Made by a program: the position numbers and the translations under genes
Part shown: in pieces, positions 18,993 through 27,370 of the stretch
Position numbering within the stretch: position 1 is the first letter of the stretch
How the letters are laid out: every line of letters begins with the position of its first letter
Origin: Anaerolineales bacterium
GTDB taxonomy: Bacteria > Chloroflexota > Anaerolineae > Anaerolineales > RBG-16-64-43
Assembly: GCA_016928575.1 (NCBI GenBank)
Contig: JAFGKK010000015.1
Span: 1 to 64,000 of the forward strand
Direction: 5' to 3'
DNA length: 64,000 nt
Notes under the pieces: model-generated
Database searches by the model: none
What the model was told of the DNA's origin: nothing
What the model saw: only the letters and a program-made list of their open reading frames with translations

Positions 18993-20243
18993 TCAACGGC
19001 GCTGCTTCGGGGGCCGCTTGGCGGTTTTACTTTTCTTCTCCAGCCGGCTCATGCGATGCTCCACGGCATGTTCGATTTCCCGGCGCCGGCGGGGATCGGG
19101 GAGGACGGCCGCCGCGGTCAAGGCGGATTTGGCCCAGCGGGCCGCCGCCTCCAAGTCGCGCCTCCGCCATTCATGGAATTTGGCCAGCTCTACGCACGGC
19201 CGCGGATCGTCCGCCGCGGCCCCGTGCCAGCGTTCCCAATACTCCGCCGCCCGTTCGTAGTCGCCGGCCGCCTTGGAAAGCCCCGCCAATCCCTCGAGCG
19301 CGCGCGCCCGATCTGCGCCCGCCAACCTGGCTTTCAGCGCGGTGCGGAACCCTTCTTCGGCCAGCGCGGGCCGTCCGAGCCCGCGGTACACCAGCGCCAT
19401 CGCCAGCGCATCCAATGGATCCTCGAATTCGGCCGGCGGTTTCCGGTAGCGTTCGACGACCTCCGCCGCCAGGACGGCCATCGAAAGGACATCCTGCACG
19501 TTGTGATACAACACGCCGGCCATCAGGCTTGGATCGTTTGTCTGCAGATATTCGCGGTACAGGTAGGGAATCAATCCGCCGGGTACGTCTTCCGACGACC
19601 GCCGCACGTCCAGCAGATCCGTCTCCAAGGCCCGCAGGGCGCAGGATTCCATCCGGCGGCCCCACAGCCGCCGGGCATGGGTCAGCAAGTCGAACTGGAA
19701 AATCCGGGTCAGGGCGTCGAACCGGCGCAGGCGCTGGGCGGCGCGCGATTGCAGGATCGGAACGTCGAACACCCGCCCGTTAAAAGTGACCAGCGCCTTG
19801 CGGGATTCCATCTCTGCCAGAGAATCTTCGAGCATTGCGGCTTCGCCGGACGGATCCGCAAGGAAGTATTGGCGTACCACGAACCCGCCGGCATCGTAGT
19901 ATCCGGTTCCTACCAGAAAGGCCATCGTTCCGGCGCCGCCCGCCAGGCCGGTGGTCTCCGTGTCCATGAAGATCATATCCGCCGGCAGGGTCTGCTGCGG
20001 AAAATCCGGAACCCCGGGGAAGGAAAACGATTCGAGAAATTCCGATAAGGGGCGGCGTCCGTGGCGCAGATCCGCCGCATAGCGGTACTCCGCCAGGAAG
20101 TAGGATCCGGCCGGCGTATCCACCTCCCGGCCCGGCCAATCCACGGGAACGGCGCGGGTCCGTCGGACGGGCGGCGCGAGATCCGAGGCGGGTTTCAATC
20201 CGGCTTGGCGGAGTCGCGCGCGGAGCGAGGAGAGATCTTTCAT
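18993..20243 (-). CDS. YprB-like RNase H-fold protein with C-terminal TPR-like region
   Basis: 416 residues from the ATG at 20243. The central domain (about 90-260) has the DEDD-type exonuclease motif 'IFMDTETTGLAGGAGT', followed by 'ALVTFNGRVFDVPIL' and later 'HNVQDVLSMAVLA', the pattern of the RNase_H_2/YprB family. From about 270 to 390 the sequence is helical with TPR-like spacing (ALVYRGLGRPALAEEGFRTAL, RALEGLAGLSKAAGDYERAAEYWERW). The C-terminus is very basic (KKSKTAKRPPKQRR), consistent with nucleic-acid binding. Its substrate is not established. A start at 20375 is open but lacks support. Confidence 0.75.
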   Translation of the reverse strand: MKDLSSLRARLRQAGLKPASDLAPPVRRTRAVPVDWPGREVDTPAGSYFLAEYRYAADLRHGRRPLSEFLESFSFPGVPDFPQQTLPADMIFMDTETTGLAGGAGTMAFLVGTGYYDAGGFVVRQYFLADPSGEAAMLEDSLAEMESRKALVTFNGRVFDVPILQSRAAQRLRRFDALTRIFQFDLLTHARRLWGRRMESCALRALETDLLDVRRSSEDVPGGLIPYLYREYLQTNDPSLMAGVLYHNVQDVLSMAVLAAEVVERYRKPPAEFEDPLDALAMALVYRGLGRPALAEEGFRTALKARLAGADRARALEGLAGLSKAAGDYERAAEYWERWHGAAADDPRPCVELAKFHEWRRRDLEAAARWAKSALTAAAVLPDPRRRREIEHAVEHRMSRLEKKSKTAKRPPKQRR

Positions 20244-20750
20244 ATTAAAGCCGCATAATTTTTTTCTACAATCGAGACCGGCGCGTAAGGTGCGCGTAAA
20301 AAAAGATCCGCAATTGCGATTATACGCCAACCGTCGCGGCTTCCGTATGACATTCGGCAATGACAAGTTCCGCAAAGTGCCCTATCCTGTATTGGCACGC
20401 AGAGTTGTCGGACAACAACTCCTCCTCTTTGGGCAAACCTCCGCCGGCGCCGAGCCGGCGGAGGTTTCCTTTCGGCAAACAGCCACTGTTCCGGCGCGGC
20501 GGATCATGCCAAGGCCGAACACAAAACGAGTTCCTCCACTCGGATCCGCCGTTATTTGCAGATCAGCCGGACGAAATCCGCCGTAAATCCCGACGGTCCG
20601 ACGAAATGCGTCAAATCCTCGAGTGCCTCACCGGCCGGCACCATTCGACCGCCGGGCTCCTCCAAAGCCCGCGTATTGCTTCCCGTGCCGGAGTGTTGTA
20701 TTCTATGCCTTCCGCAAATCCGACAGCGGATCCGCGGGAAGGAGAACGGA
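20244..20750. other. Intergenic region between divergent genes with a perfect hairpin
   Basis: About 500 bases without a gene. A perfect palindrome at 20435-20467 has 14-base arms (aaacctccgccggc) and a 5-base loop. A smaller imperfect hairpin (gagttgt/acaactc) is at about 20402-20421. Either may act as an mRNA structure or terminator, though no long T-run follows the large one. Confidence 0.5.
20676..20704 (+). promoter_or_regulatory. Promoter of the lipoprotein-hisF unit
   Basis: TTGCTT (20676-20681), 17-base spacer, TATTCT (20699-20704), about 47 bases ahead of the TTG start at 20751. Confidence 0.45.
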
Positions 20751-21485
20751 TTGTCCTCCAAGGCACGCGCGCTTTTCCTCGGCTTCGCCGCCGGTTTGCT
20801 GACCGGATGCGCCCTGTGGAGCATGCCCCAGGGCGACGTCTATTTCCAAGATGATTTTTCCAGCGCCTCCAGCGGCTGGGACAGGGTTCAGGCAGCCGAC
20901 GGCGTGACGGATTACGCCGACGGGGCCTACCGGATCTTCACCGCCACCGCCGATTACTACATGTGGGCCACTCCGGGGCGGAATTTTCCCGACGACGTGC
21001 TCATCGAAGTGGACGTGACCAAGAAAGCCGGCCCCAACGCAGATGTCTTCGGGGTTTTGTGCCGCTACCAGGATGCGAAAAATTTTTACATCCTGATGAT
21101 TTCCGGCGACGGCCAGGCCGGAATCGCAAAACGCAGCGCCTCCGCCGACCTGGTGATGCTCTCCGGAGAATCGCTGAAGACCAACCCGGGCATCCGCCCG
21201 GGGCTGGAGACCAACCACCTCCGCGCGGATTGCATCGGCATCGGCCTTGCGCTGTACGTCAACGGCCTGCTGGTCGCCACCGCCGAGGATTCGGAGTTCA
21301 CCGGCGGCGATGCGGGACTCTGGCTGGGCGCCTACGACCAACCGGGGACGGACCTGTTTTTCGATAATTTTCTCGTGCGGAAACCATACCCCCCCTCGGC
21401 CTTCCCGGTTTTTTCGGATGCGGACCGTGCAAACCGGCGAACCGTAGAATCCACACCGAGCCGGGCGGGGAAGGAGCCTACATGA
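20751..21485 (+). CDS. Lipoprotein with concanavalin-like domain, TTG start
   Basis: About 244 residues. No ATG fits, but a TTG at 20751 is preceded by AAGGAG with ideal spacing and opens directly into a lipoprotein signal (ARALFLGFAAGLLTGC, lipobox LLTGC). The rest is a beta-rich domain: 'YFQDDFSSASSGWD', 'DVFGVLCRYQDAKNFYILMISGDGQAGI' and 'DLFFDNFLV', resembling the jelly-roll domains of the proteins at 13798 and 15469. Carbohydrate or surface binding is likely; enzymatic residues are not obvious. Its stop overlaps the hisF start in ATGA, so the two are translationally coupled although functionally unrelated. Confidence 0.72.
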   Translation: MSSKARALFLGFAAGLLTGCALWSMPQGDVYFQDDFSSASSGWDRVQAADGVTDYADGAYRIFTATADYYMWATPGRNFPDDVLIEVDVTKKAGPNADVFGVLCRYQDAKNFYILMISGDGQAGIAKRSASADLVMLSGESLKTNPGIRPGLETNHLRADCIGIGLALYVNGLLVATAEDSEFTGGDAGLWLGAYDQPGTDLFFDNFLVRKPYPPSAFPVFSDADRANRRTVESTPSRAGKEPT

Positions 21486-22243
21486 AGACGGTGAAAATTA
21501 TGCCCTGCCTGGATATGAAAAACGGGCGCGTGGTTAAGGGGGTGAATTTTGTGAACATCCGGGAGGCCGGCGACCCGGTGGAAAACGCCGCCTTCTACCA
21601 AGCGGAGGGCGCCGACGAACTGGCGATGCTCGACATCGCGGCGACGTTGGAAAACCGCAAAACCCGCCTGGAGTGGGTGCGGAACGTCGCCTCCGTGATC
21701 ACCATCCCGTTGACCGTCGGCGGCGGCATCTCTTCCCTGGAAGACATCGACCTGCTGTTGGAAGCCGGAGCGAGCAAAATTTCGGTCAACAGCGCGGCGG
21801 TTAAACGGCCGGCGCTGATCGGTGAAGCCGCCAGGCAATTCGGATCGGCCTGCGTCACCGTAGCGATCGACGGGCGGCGCAATCCCGCCAAGCCATCCGG
21901 ATTCGAGGTGGTGGTCGCAGGCGGGACCAAAGCGGTGGACCGGGATGCGGCGGAGTGGGCGCGCGAGTGCCAGAGCCTGGGCGCCGGGGTGATCCTTCCC
22001 ACCAGCATGGACGGCGACGGGACCCAAGCCGGCTACGACCTGGAGTTCACCCGGGCGATTTCAAACGCCGTGACGGTGCCGGTCGTGGCTTCGGGCGGCG
22101 CCGGAAAGCTTGAGGATTTTTTCGACGCCGTGGAGCAGGGCGGCGCAAGCATCCTGCTCGCGGCCTCGGTGTTTCACTTCCGGATCCTGCGCATACGCCA
22201 AGTGAAGGAATACCTGCGCGAGAAGGGCTTGAATGTGCTTTGA
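21482..22243 (+). CDS. hisF: Imidazole glycerol phosphate synthase cyclase subunit HisF
   Basis: 253 residues, full-length (beta-alpha)8 barrel. Catalytic Asp 11 (in PCLDMKNGRVVKG) and Asp 130 (in VTVAID) are present. The phosphate-binding segments 'LTVGGGI' and 'VVASGGAG' are intact, as is 'TSMDGDGTQAGYD'. With HisH (glutaminase) it makes IGP and AICAR in histidine synthesis. Small deviations from the norm are AIDGRR for AIDARR and ILPTSMD for ILLTSMD. No other his gene is in the window, so it is an isolated member, coupled to a lipoprotein gene upstream. Confidence 0.92.
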   Translation: MKTVKIMPCLDMKNGRVVKGVNFVNIREAGDPVENAAFYQAEGADELAMLDIAATLENRKTRLEWVRNVASVITIPLTVGGGISSLEDIDLLLEAGASKISVNSAAVKRPALIGEAARQFGSACVTVAIDGRRNPAKPSGFEVVVAGGTKAVDRDAAEWARECQSLGAGVILPTSMDGDGTQAGYDLEFTRAISNAVTVPVVASGGAGKLEDFFDAVEQGGASILLAASVFHFRILRIRQVKEYLREKGLNVL

Positions 22244-22327
22244 TGGACTCCGGAGAAGAGCTGCCTGCCGGGAATTCATCATGCTGCGGCGAGACCGGCG
22301 TGTTCGGCGTCCCGGCAAGCAAAACCT

Positions 22328-23590
22328 TTGAAAATTTTTTTTGATCTGGTCGGCTGCCGCGTGAACGAGGCGGAAATCGAATCGATGGCGGCCCGGGCGC
22401 GCGCGCAGGGCCACAATCCGGCCTGCGCCCTGAAGGACGCGGATTGGATCGTGATCAACACCTGCACGGTCACCCGCGAGGCGGAACGCGACAGCCGGCA
22501 GAAAATCCGCCGGGCGCACTCCTGCAACCCCGCGGCCCGGATCGCCGTCACCGGATGCTGGGCGACGATGGAGCCGGCCCAGGCGGCCTCCCTGCCGGGC
22601 GTCGCGCGCGTGATCCCCAACGCCGAAAAAGAACTGCTCCCCGCCTCGCTCTGGCCGGATGAGGCGGATGGTAATCGGCAAAATCCTCGCCTCCCTCCGC
22701 CGTTCTTCCGGCGCCGCACGCGGGCATACATCAAGGTCCAGGACGGCTGCGACAACGCCTGCGCCTACTGCGTCACGCGCCTGGCGCGCGGCCCCCTCCG
22801 CAGCCGTCCGGCGGACGCCGTGGCGGCGGACGTCCTCGCCGCGGAACGGGCGGGGGCGCAGGAGGCGGTGCTGGCCGGCGTGCATCTCGGTGCCTGGGGA
22901 AGGGACAGCCAAGTCGAAAACGGCTTGGCGCATCTGCTGGAAACAGTCCTGGCCCGCACCTCCATCCCCCGCCTGCGGCTTTCCTCGCTGGAACCCTGGA
23001 ATCTGCCCCCGGGTTTTTTCCGCCTGTGGGGCGACGGACGGCTGTGCCCGCACCTGCACCTGCCGTTGCAATCCGGCTGCGCGGCGACCTTGCGGCGGAT
23101 GAGGCGCAACGCGTCGCCGGCCGATTTCGAGCGGATCGTGGAAGCGGCGCGCGCGTCGATCCCTGATCTGGCGGTCACCACCGATCTGATGGTCGGATTC
23201 CCCGGCGAAAGCGAATCGGAGTTCCGGGAAAGCCTGGAGTTCGCGGAGCGGATGCAATTCGCGAGGACCCACATTTTCCGGTTTTCCCCGCGTCCGGGGA
23301 CGGAAGCGGCGGAAATGGCGGACGCCGTTCACCCGCTGGAGATCCGCCGCCGGGCGCTGCGCGCGCGCCGGGCCGTCAATCCGCCAGAGGAGGCCTACGC
23401 CCGCTCGTTTCTCGGCCGCGAGATGGACGTGCTGTGGGAGGCGGACACGCGCGGAGGCATGCGCCGCGGATTGACGGGGAATTTCCTGCGGGTCCGGATA
23501 AAATCGGATTCGATCCCGCCGAACACATTCTCGCGTGTGCGGTTGGTTTCGTTGGATCATGGGGACGTCCTTGGAGAACCCAGGATATAA
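22328..23590 (+). CDS. mtaB: tRNA t6A37 methylthiotransferase MtaB
   Basis: 420 residues from a TTG at 22328. The N-terminal UPF0004 domain has three cluster Cys at 10 (LVGCRVN), 46 (NTCTV) and 77 (TGCW). The radical-SAM domain has C141-X3-C145-X2-C148 in 'QDGCDNACAYC', and 'LPLQSGCAATLRRMRR' and 'TDLMVGFPGESESEF' are classical. It adds a methylthio group to t6A at position 37 of tRNAs reading ANN codons. The GCRVN form and length favour MtaB over MiaB or RimO. The C-terminal TRAM-like part is short. It follows hisF by about 85 bases on the same strand. Confidence 0.88.
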   Translation: MKIFFDLVGCRVNEAEIESMAARARAQGHNPACALKDADWIVINTCTVTREAERDSRQKIRRAHSCNPAARIAVTGCWATMEPAQAASLPGVARVIPNAEKELLPASLWPDEADGNRQNPRLPPPFFRRRTRAYIKVQDGCDNACAYCVTRLARGPLRSRPADAVAADVLAAERAGAQEAVLAGVHLGAWGRDSQVENGLAHLLETVLARTSIPRLRLSSLEPWNLPPGFFRLWGDGRLCPHLHLPLQSGCAATLRRMRRNASPADFERIVEAARASIPDLAVTTDLMVGFPGESESEFRESLEFAERMQFARTHIFRFSPRPGTEAAEMADAVHPLEIRRRALRARRAVNPPEEAYARSFLGREMDVLWEADTRGGMRRGLTGNFLRVRIKSDSIPPNTFSRVRLVSLDHGDVLGEPRI

Positions 23591-23707
23591 TTTTCACCAC
23601 CAGGCCGTAAAAGCCGCGGGTTTTTAAATTGCCCTCTTGGATTTCGTCGAAGTTTGGGGGCGGAATTCTTTGACAATCCTTAAAAAATATATTCAACCAA
23701 GGCAGGA

Positions 23708-24490
23708 ATGGAAAATTTCAGATTGTACGGAAAAGCCCCCTATTGCATCGCCGTTCTGCACGGCGGACCCGGCGCGCCGGGCGAGATGGCGCCGGTCGCG
23801 CGCGAGTTGGCATCCGCTCGGGGCGTGCTCGAACCTCTGCAGACAAAAGACACTCTGGAAGGCCAAATCCAGGAATTGCGCGAAGTCCTTCAAGCCCGTG
23901 CGGAACTTCCCGTTTCGCTGATCGGCTGGTCGTGGGGCGCCTGGCTCGGCTACCTTCTCGCGGCGAGGTATCCGCCGCTGGTGAAGAAACTCATCCTTGT
24001 CGGAAGCCCGCCATTCGACCACCGCTTTGCCGCGCAGGTCGAGGAAAACCGGATGAGTCGCTTGAACGAGGAAGATCAGCGTGAAGCGACGCGGACCCTG
24101 AAACGGTTGAGCGACATTTCCGGGCAAAGCCACCAAACCTCGCTCGCGCGTCTGGGAGTGCTTTTCTCCAAGACGGATAACTTCCGCCCGCTTCCGCTTC
24201 CGGATGAAACGATCAAACTCGAATTTAATATTTATCGCGCCGTTTGGCGCACCGCGTCGGAAATGCGCCGCAACGGGAATTTGCTGGGACTCGGAAAGCG
24301 GATCCGCTGTCCGGTCGTCGCGATCCACGGCGATTACGATCCGCATCCGGCGGAAGGCGTACAGAATCCGCTCGAATCCGTCCTCTCGGATTTTCGGTTC
24401 CTCCTTCTGCCCAAATGCGGACATGAGCCGTGGCGGGAGAAGGAAGCACGAGCCAAGTTTTTTTCGGTATTGTCGCGGGAGTTGGAGTAA
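23708..24490 (+). CDS. Alpha/beta hydrolase
   Basis: 260 residues. 'CIAVLHGGPGAPGEM' is the oxyanion HGGPG segment, the nucleophile elbow is GWSWG (Ser about 75), the acid is probably Asp in 'AIHGDYDPH', and the His is in 'LPKCGHEPW'. The HGGPG motif occurs in prolyl iminopeptidase-like enzymes, but the cap is too short to assign one. The substrate is unknown. The promoter area has a TTGACA at about 23671 with no good -10 at 17 bases. Confidence 0.8.
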   Translation: MENFRLYGKAPYCIAVLHGGPGAPGEMAPVARELASARGVLEPLQTKDTLEGQIQELREVLQARAELPVSLIGWSWGAWLGYLLAARYPPLVKKLILVGSPPFDHRFAAQVEENRMSRLNEEDQREATRTLKRLSDISGQSHQTSLARLGVLFSKTDNFRPLPLPDETIKLEFNIYRAVWRTASEMRRNGNLLGLGKRIRCPVVAIHGDYDPHPAEGVQNPLESVLSDFRFLLLPKCGHEPWREKEARAKFFSVLSRELE

Positions 24491-24849
24491 CAGATTCCAC
24501 GAAGGATCCGAAGGAAAATCTGTAAGCCGCAAAGCTTTGTTGCTACTCAGCTGGCGATCGTCATGCCGGCGCCCGCCCTCGGCGCGTTCTTTGCCGGGGG
24601 TGAAATTAGCCGGCATCCAGCAAAGCTGTAAAAAAACTGGACCCCGGCTTCGAATCCCGCTTCCCCCGCTTCCCCCGCTTCGCGAGGGCAGGCGCGAAGG
24701 CGGGGAAGCCGCGCCGGGGTGACGGACAAAACCGATAACACTGGTGATGTTATGCCGAGGTTATTCAGTCGAAATAAGCTGCCTGAGCAGTAACAAAGCT
24801 TTTTGATTTCTTTTTTTTGGGTGGGGGGGTCTTCGTGTGCTTCGCGGAA
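24491..24849. other. Intergenic repeat region between convergent genes
   Basis: About 360 bases. It holds copy B of the ~94-bp dispersed repeat (24558-24650), followed by a second inverted segment to about 24725 (ctggaccccggc ... gccggggtgacgg) containing tandem 'cttccccc' units. No gene is visible. Confidence 0.5.
24558..24650. repeat. Dispersed ~93-bp repeat, copy B (inverted relative to copy A)
   Basis: The reverse complement of this stretch aligns with 454-547 along its whole length, with near identity over the last 38 bases. Both copies sit just beyond the 3' ends of genes. Confidence 0.7.
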
Positions 24850-25473
24850 TTATTTCCTCCCAAAATCCGCCGGACTCTCCCCCCACTCCCCGGTCTTCCA
24901 CTTGCGCACTTCGTTCGGATAGGAATGGACGCGCAGCCATTCTTCGGCGCGGTCGATGAGGTCGAACACCACCCGCGTTTCCTCCGTGCGCGTCAGCTTC
25001 GTTTTGCAGCGCTTCTGCCCAACCCACCCGATTGCCTGGACCGAATCGCTGTAGATCGGCCAATCCCGTCCGCGTTGGGACAGGTACGCTAAAGCATGCA
25101 CGATCGCCAGGAACTCGCCGATGTTGTTGGTTCCCCCCGCGATCGGCCCCCGGCGGAACAGTTCGCGCCCCTCCCCGACGCGCACGCCGCGGTATTCCAC
25201 CGGGCCGGGATTGCCGGAACAGGCCGCGTCGACCGCGATCGAATCCGGCGCCGGCCCGCCGCTTCCTCCGCGGGAAAGCGCGGCGGCGCGGGATTGCCCG
25301 TTGCGGTATTCTTCGTAGCTTCCGCGAAACGCCCGCTCGGCCAGTTCGCGGGATTCGAACGCCATGTACTGCGCGCCCGCGTGCCCGCTCACCTGCGCCG
25401 AACATTCCCGCCACGAGGCGAACACCCCGCGCCGGCGGCCCTTCCAGACGACGTAGTATTTTTCCTTGGCCAT
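24850..25473 (-). CDS. rnhA: Ribonuclease H with N-terminal hybrid-binding domain
   Basis: 207 residues. The N-terminal ~50 residues ('KYYVVWKGRRRGVFASWRECSAQVSGHAGAQYMAFES') are the viroplasmin/RNase H1 hybrid-binding domain. After a Gly/Ser linker comes the catalytic RNase HI fold: Asp 82 (IAVDAACSGNPGP), Glu 120 (TNNIGEFLA) and Asp 143 (YSDS). It removes RNA from RNA-DNA hybrids. The two-domain form resembles eukaryotic RNase H1 and is found in scattered bacteria. No RNA or toxin gene is linked to it. Confidence 0.9.
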   Translation of the reverse strand: MAKEKYYVVWKGRRRGVFASWRECSAQVSGHAGAQYMAFESRELAERAFRGSYEEYRNGQSRAAALSRGGSGGPAPDSIAVDAACSGNPGPVEYRGVRVGEGRELFRRGPIAGGTNNIGEFLAIVHALAYLSQRGRDWPIYSDSVQAIGWVGQKRCKTKLTRTEETRVVFDLIDRAEEWLRVHSYPNEVRKWKTGEWGESPADFGRK

Positions 25474-25535
25474 AGGATGCCAATTCCGTGCTCAAAAACC
25501 GGAATTGCCATCAAATTCTACTGCATATCGACTGA

Positions 25536-26189
25536 CTATCCGGAAACCAGTTTCCCGGATAGGGCTTCGGCCCAGGCGCGGATCTTGGTCCAATTCCGGT
25601 GATCCCCTTGGGGGAGCAGCGCCATCGGTAACCGTAACAGAATTGGGACGGTCTTCAATTCAAGCTTGCCCGCGAAATATCCCTCGTCTACCGTCGGCGC
25701 CATCGCGCGGACCGGGTCCAGGCGCTTCCGGCCCTCCGTACGGGCGGAATCGCTCAGCGCCATCCCCATGCTCATGACGAAAATAGCGAACGGCTTGCGC
25801 CGGAGTTCCGTTTGATGAATGCGCACGAACTCGATGGCTTCCGGGAGCCATTTGCCGTGGATCGGACTGCCCGCGACGACGGCCGTGTAGGGGCCGACAT
25901 CCGTGATTTCTTTGACCGGGCGCACGTCCACCTGCGCGCCGCGCTCCGCGAGGATCCGGCCGATCTCGGCCGCCACCTCGGCGGTGGAACCCGCGTAGGT
26001 CGCGTAGGCGACCAGAATGTGTCGTTCCATGGAATTTCCTCCAAATGAAAAACTGGGCGGATCCACGGCCGGGGGATCGGAATTCGCCAAAGCAACCCCG
26101 CCGATTCCGCAGGCGGCCGCTCCAGCGGCCGCGGTGCCGATGCAGCCGATTTTCAACAAATCCCGTCGGGTGAGATGTTTGGTAGGCAT
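25536..26189 (-). CDS. Flavodoxin-domain protein with Tat-like leader and a strong internal start
   Basis: 217 residues. Residues 1-40 look like a twin-arginine signal (TRRDLLKIGCIGTAAAGAAACG). Residues 54-217 are a flavodoxin-like domain (HILVAYATYAGSTAEVAAEIG, VVAGSPIHGKW) of the HemG-related type that binds FMN. The ATG at 26030 (residue 54) has GGAGG 7-8 bases upstream, inside the reading frame, and would give a 164-residue leaderless flavodoxin. The ATG at 26189 also has a ribosome site (GGAAGGG). Both exported and cytosolic products may be made, or the leader may be a recent addition. Partners are not evident. Confidence 0.75.
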   Translation of the reverse strand: MPTKHLTRRDLLKIGCIGTAAAGAAACGIGGVALANSDPPAVDPPSFSFGGNSMERHILVAYATYAGSTAEVAAEIGRILAERGAQVDVRPVKEITDVGPYTAVVAGSPIHGKWLPEAIEFVRIHQTELRRKPFAIFVMSMGMALSDSARTEGRKRLDPVRAMAPTVDEGYFAGKLELKTVPILLRLPMALLPQGDHRNWTKIRAWAEALSGKLVSG

Positions 26190-26205
26190 AGGTCCCTTCC
26201 TAGGA

Positions 26206-26278
26206 CTCCCTCACCCCTCTCCCTTCTCCCAGCCCCTGCTTGTGTTCATAGGGCTGGGAGAGGGGCTGGGAATGAGGG
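26206..26278. repeat. C/T-rich hairpin repeat at the 3' end of the small gene
   Basis: The left part (ccctcacccctctccc then ctcccagcccc) and right part (agggctgggagaggggctggga then atgaggg) form a long imperfect stem around a ~12-base loop. Its position forces the last ~25 residues of the overlapping small gene. Confidence 0.55.
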
Positions 26279-26486
26279 GAAGAATGATGACTGCGAAAAG
26301 ATGAATTCCCCTCGCATGCAGGTGCCGCAGAAGGCCGATCAATCCCGATTGATCGGTCCGCACCTGGATCCGGGTGGCGTTCGCTTCGGTTCGTTCCACC
26401 GTCACCGGCAAAGGGCTTCCGGCGTTGAGATCCTCCCCGTCAATCCGGCCGTGCACATCAATGCGGTATGTGTGAAGGTTATCCAT
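26211..26486 (-). CDS. Small uncharacterised protein whose C-terminus runs into a hairpin repeat
   Basis: 91 residues, start ATG 26486 with GGAGGAACGC in front. Residues 1-66 ('YRIDVHGRIDGEDLNAGSPLPVTVERTEANATRIQVRTDQSGLIGLLRHLHARGIHLFAVI') resemble a common small bacterial protein with the pattern '...G-t---G---DQaaLhGLL-rl-dLGl-LisV'. The normal protein ends about there; here the frame continues through the Pro/Ser-coding repeat at 26206-26278 and picks up an artificial-looking tail (LIPSPSPSPMNTSRGWEKGEG). The family has no known function. Confidence 0.5.
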   Translation of the reverse strand: MDNLHTYRIDVHGRIDGEDLNAGSPLPVTVERTEANATRIQVRTDQSGLIGLLRHLHARGIHLFAVIILPLIPSPSPSPMNTSRGWEKGEG

Positions 26487-26510
26487 GCGTTCCTCCGCCG
26501 TTCACCCCCC

Positions 26511-26590
26511 CTCCGTCCCTCCAAATTCCAAAGGAATTTGGAGGGAGAAGAGGAAGGATCCCCCAACTTCGCTTGGGGAGAAAGAAGGGA
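26511..26590. repeat. Hairpin repeat upstream of the small gene
   Basis: A perfect stem of 14 bases (tccctccaaattcc, 26516-26529) with loop aaa and its complement (26533-26546). It is followed by a second small stem CCCCAA-cttcgc-TTGGGG at about 26563-26578. Pyrimidine-rich and purine-rich flanks extend the first stem, as in the palindrome at 36305-36369. Confidence 0.55.
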
Positions 26591-26600
26591 TGTGCTCCGT

Positions 26601-27341
26601 TCATTCCCCGTCAGCTTCTTCTGGCTTGGCGTAAAGGGAGATTCCTCCGGCGAACTGCAGCAGTTGCCGGCCGACAAGGATGTTGTAGACCATCAGCGCC
26701 AGCGCCGAACAAATTGAGAGGAACAATCCGACAACCGGAATGAACAGCGTGAAATCGAGCACACTCGAGAGCATGCGCACAGAGGGGATGGTTTTCCCGA
26801 AAAGTCTGCTTTTCAGCATGACGATCGAGAGGATCAGGCCGTTTATCGATCCGAGGAAATAGCACACCCAGTAGGCGGTGCCGTGCCACACGGCGAGCAT
26901 CGATTCCCCGGCCGCGAGGAAAACCGCCCGCTGGTCTTCCGTCGACGCCGCGGCATATTCGCCGCTGAGATAGAGCATCTCAAACGCCGGCCGGGCGGTG
27001 AACACCGCCACGGTCGCAAGCAAACTCAAGGCGATGGAGATCACGGCCAGGTCCGGATCCGTCTTCCGCACGGCGAAATACAGCGCCAGCGAGTGCGGAA
27101 CGGCGAGAATCCCATACACCAGGAAGAGGAATTCGAACGACAGCAAGCCCAGCAACGGATTTTTTCCGAACAACTCGAACCACCCGAGCGCGGTATCGGG
27201 GGGCGGCTGGATGGCGAAAACGGCGATTTGAACCGGGACGACCGCCACCATCAGGAGGGTGGAAATCCCGCCGATGCGATACAGCCGGGCCCACTTTGCT
27301 TCCCCGGCGGCCGATTCCCTTTGCGGCATCCTATGGCTCAT
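26601..27341 (-). CDS. Multi-pass membrane protein, DUF4386-like, paralogue 1
   Basis: 246 residues from the ATG at 27341, chosen because GGAGG lies 5 bases before it (a start 12 bases earlier does not have this). About six membrane helices are visible. The central conserved pattern 'LYLSGEYAAASTEDQRAVFLAAGESMLAVWHGTAYWVCYFLGSINGLILSIVMLKSRLFGKT' is shared in outline with the next gene and with the gene at 47479. Function unknown. The DUF4386 name is tentative. Confidence 0.65.
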   Translation of the reverse strand: MSHRMPQRESAAGEAKWARLYRIGGISTLLMVAVVPVQIAVFAIQPPPDTALGWFELFGKNPLLGLLSFEFLFLVYGILAVPHSLALYFAVRKTDPDLAVISIALSLLATVAVFTARPAFEMLYLSGEYAAASTEDQRAVFLAAGESMLAVWHGTAYWVCYFLGSINGLILSIVMLKSRLFGKTIPSVRMLSSVLDFTLFIPVVGLFLSICSALALMVYNILVGRQLLQFAGGISLYAKPEEADGE

Positions 27342-27370
27342 TGCAGCCTCCATCTCTCATCCGCCCGGCG

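Noticed and set aside
24640-24665. A ggcttcgaatccc stretch resembling a tRNA T-arm
   Set aside because: No acceptor or anticodon stem can be drawn around it, and it is part of a repeat.
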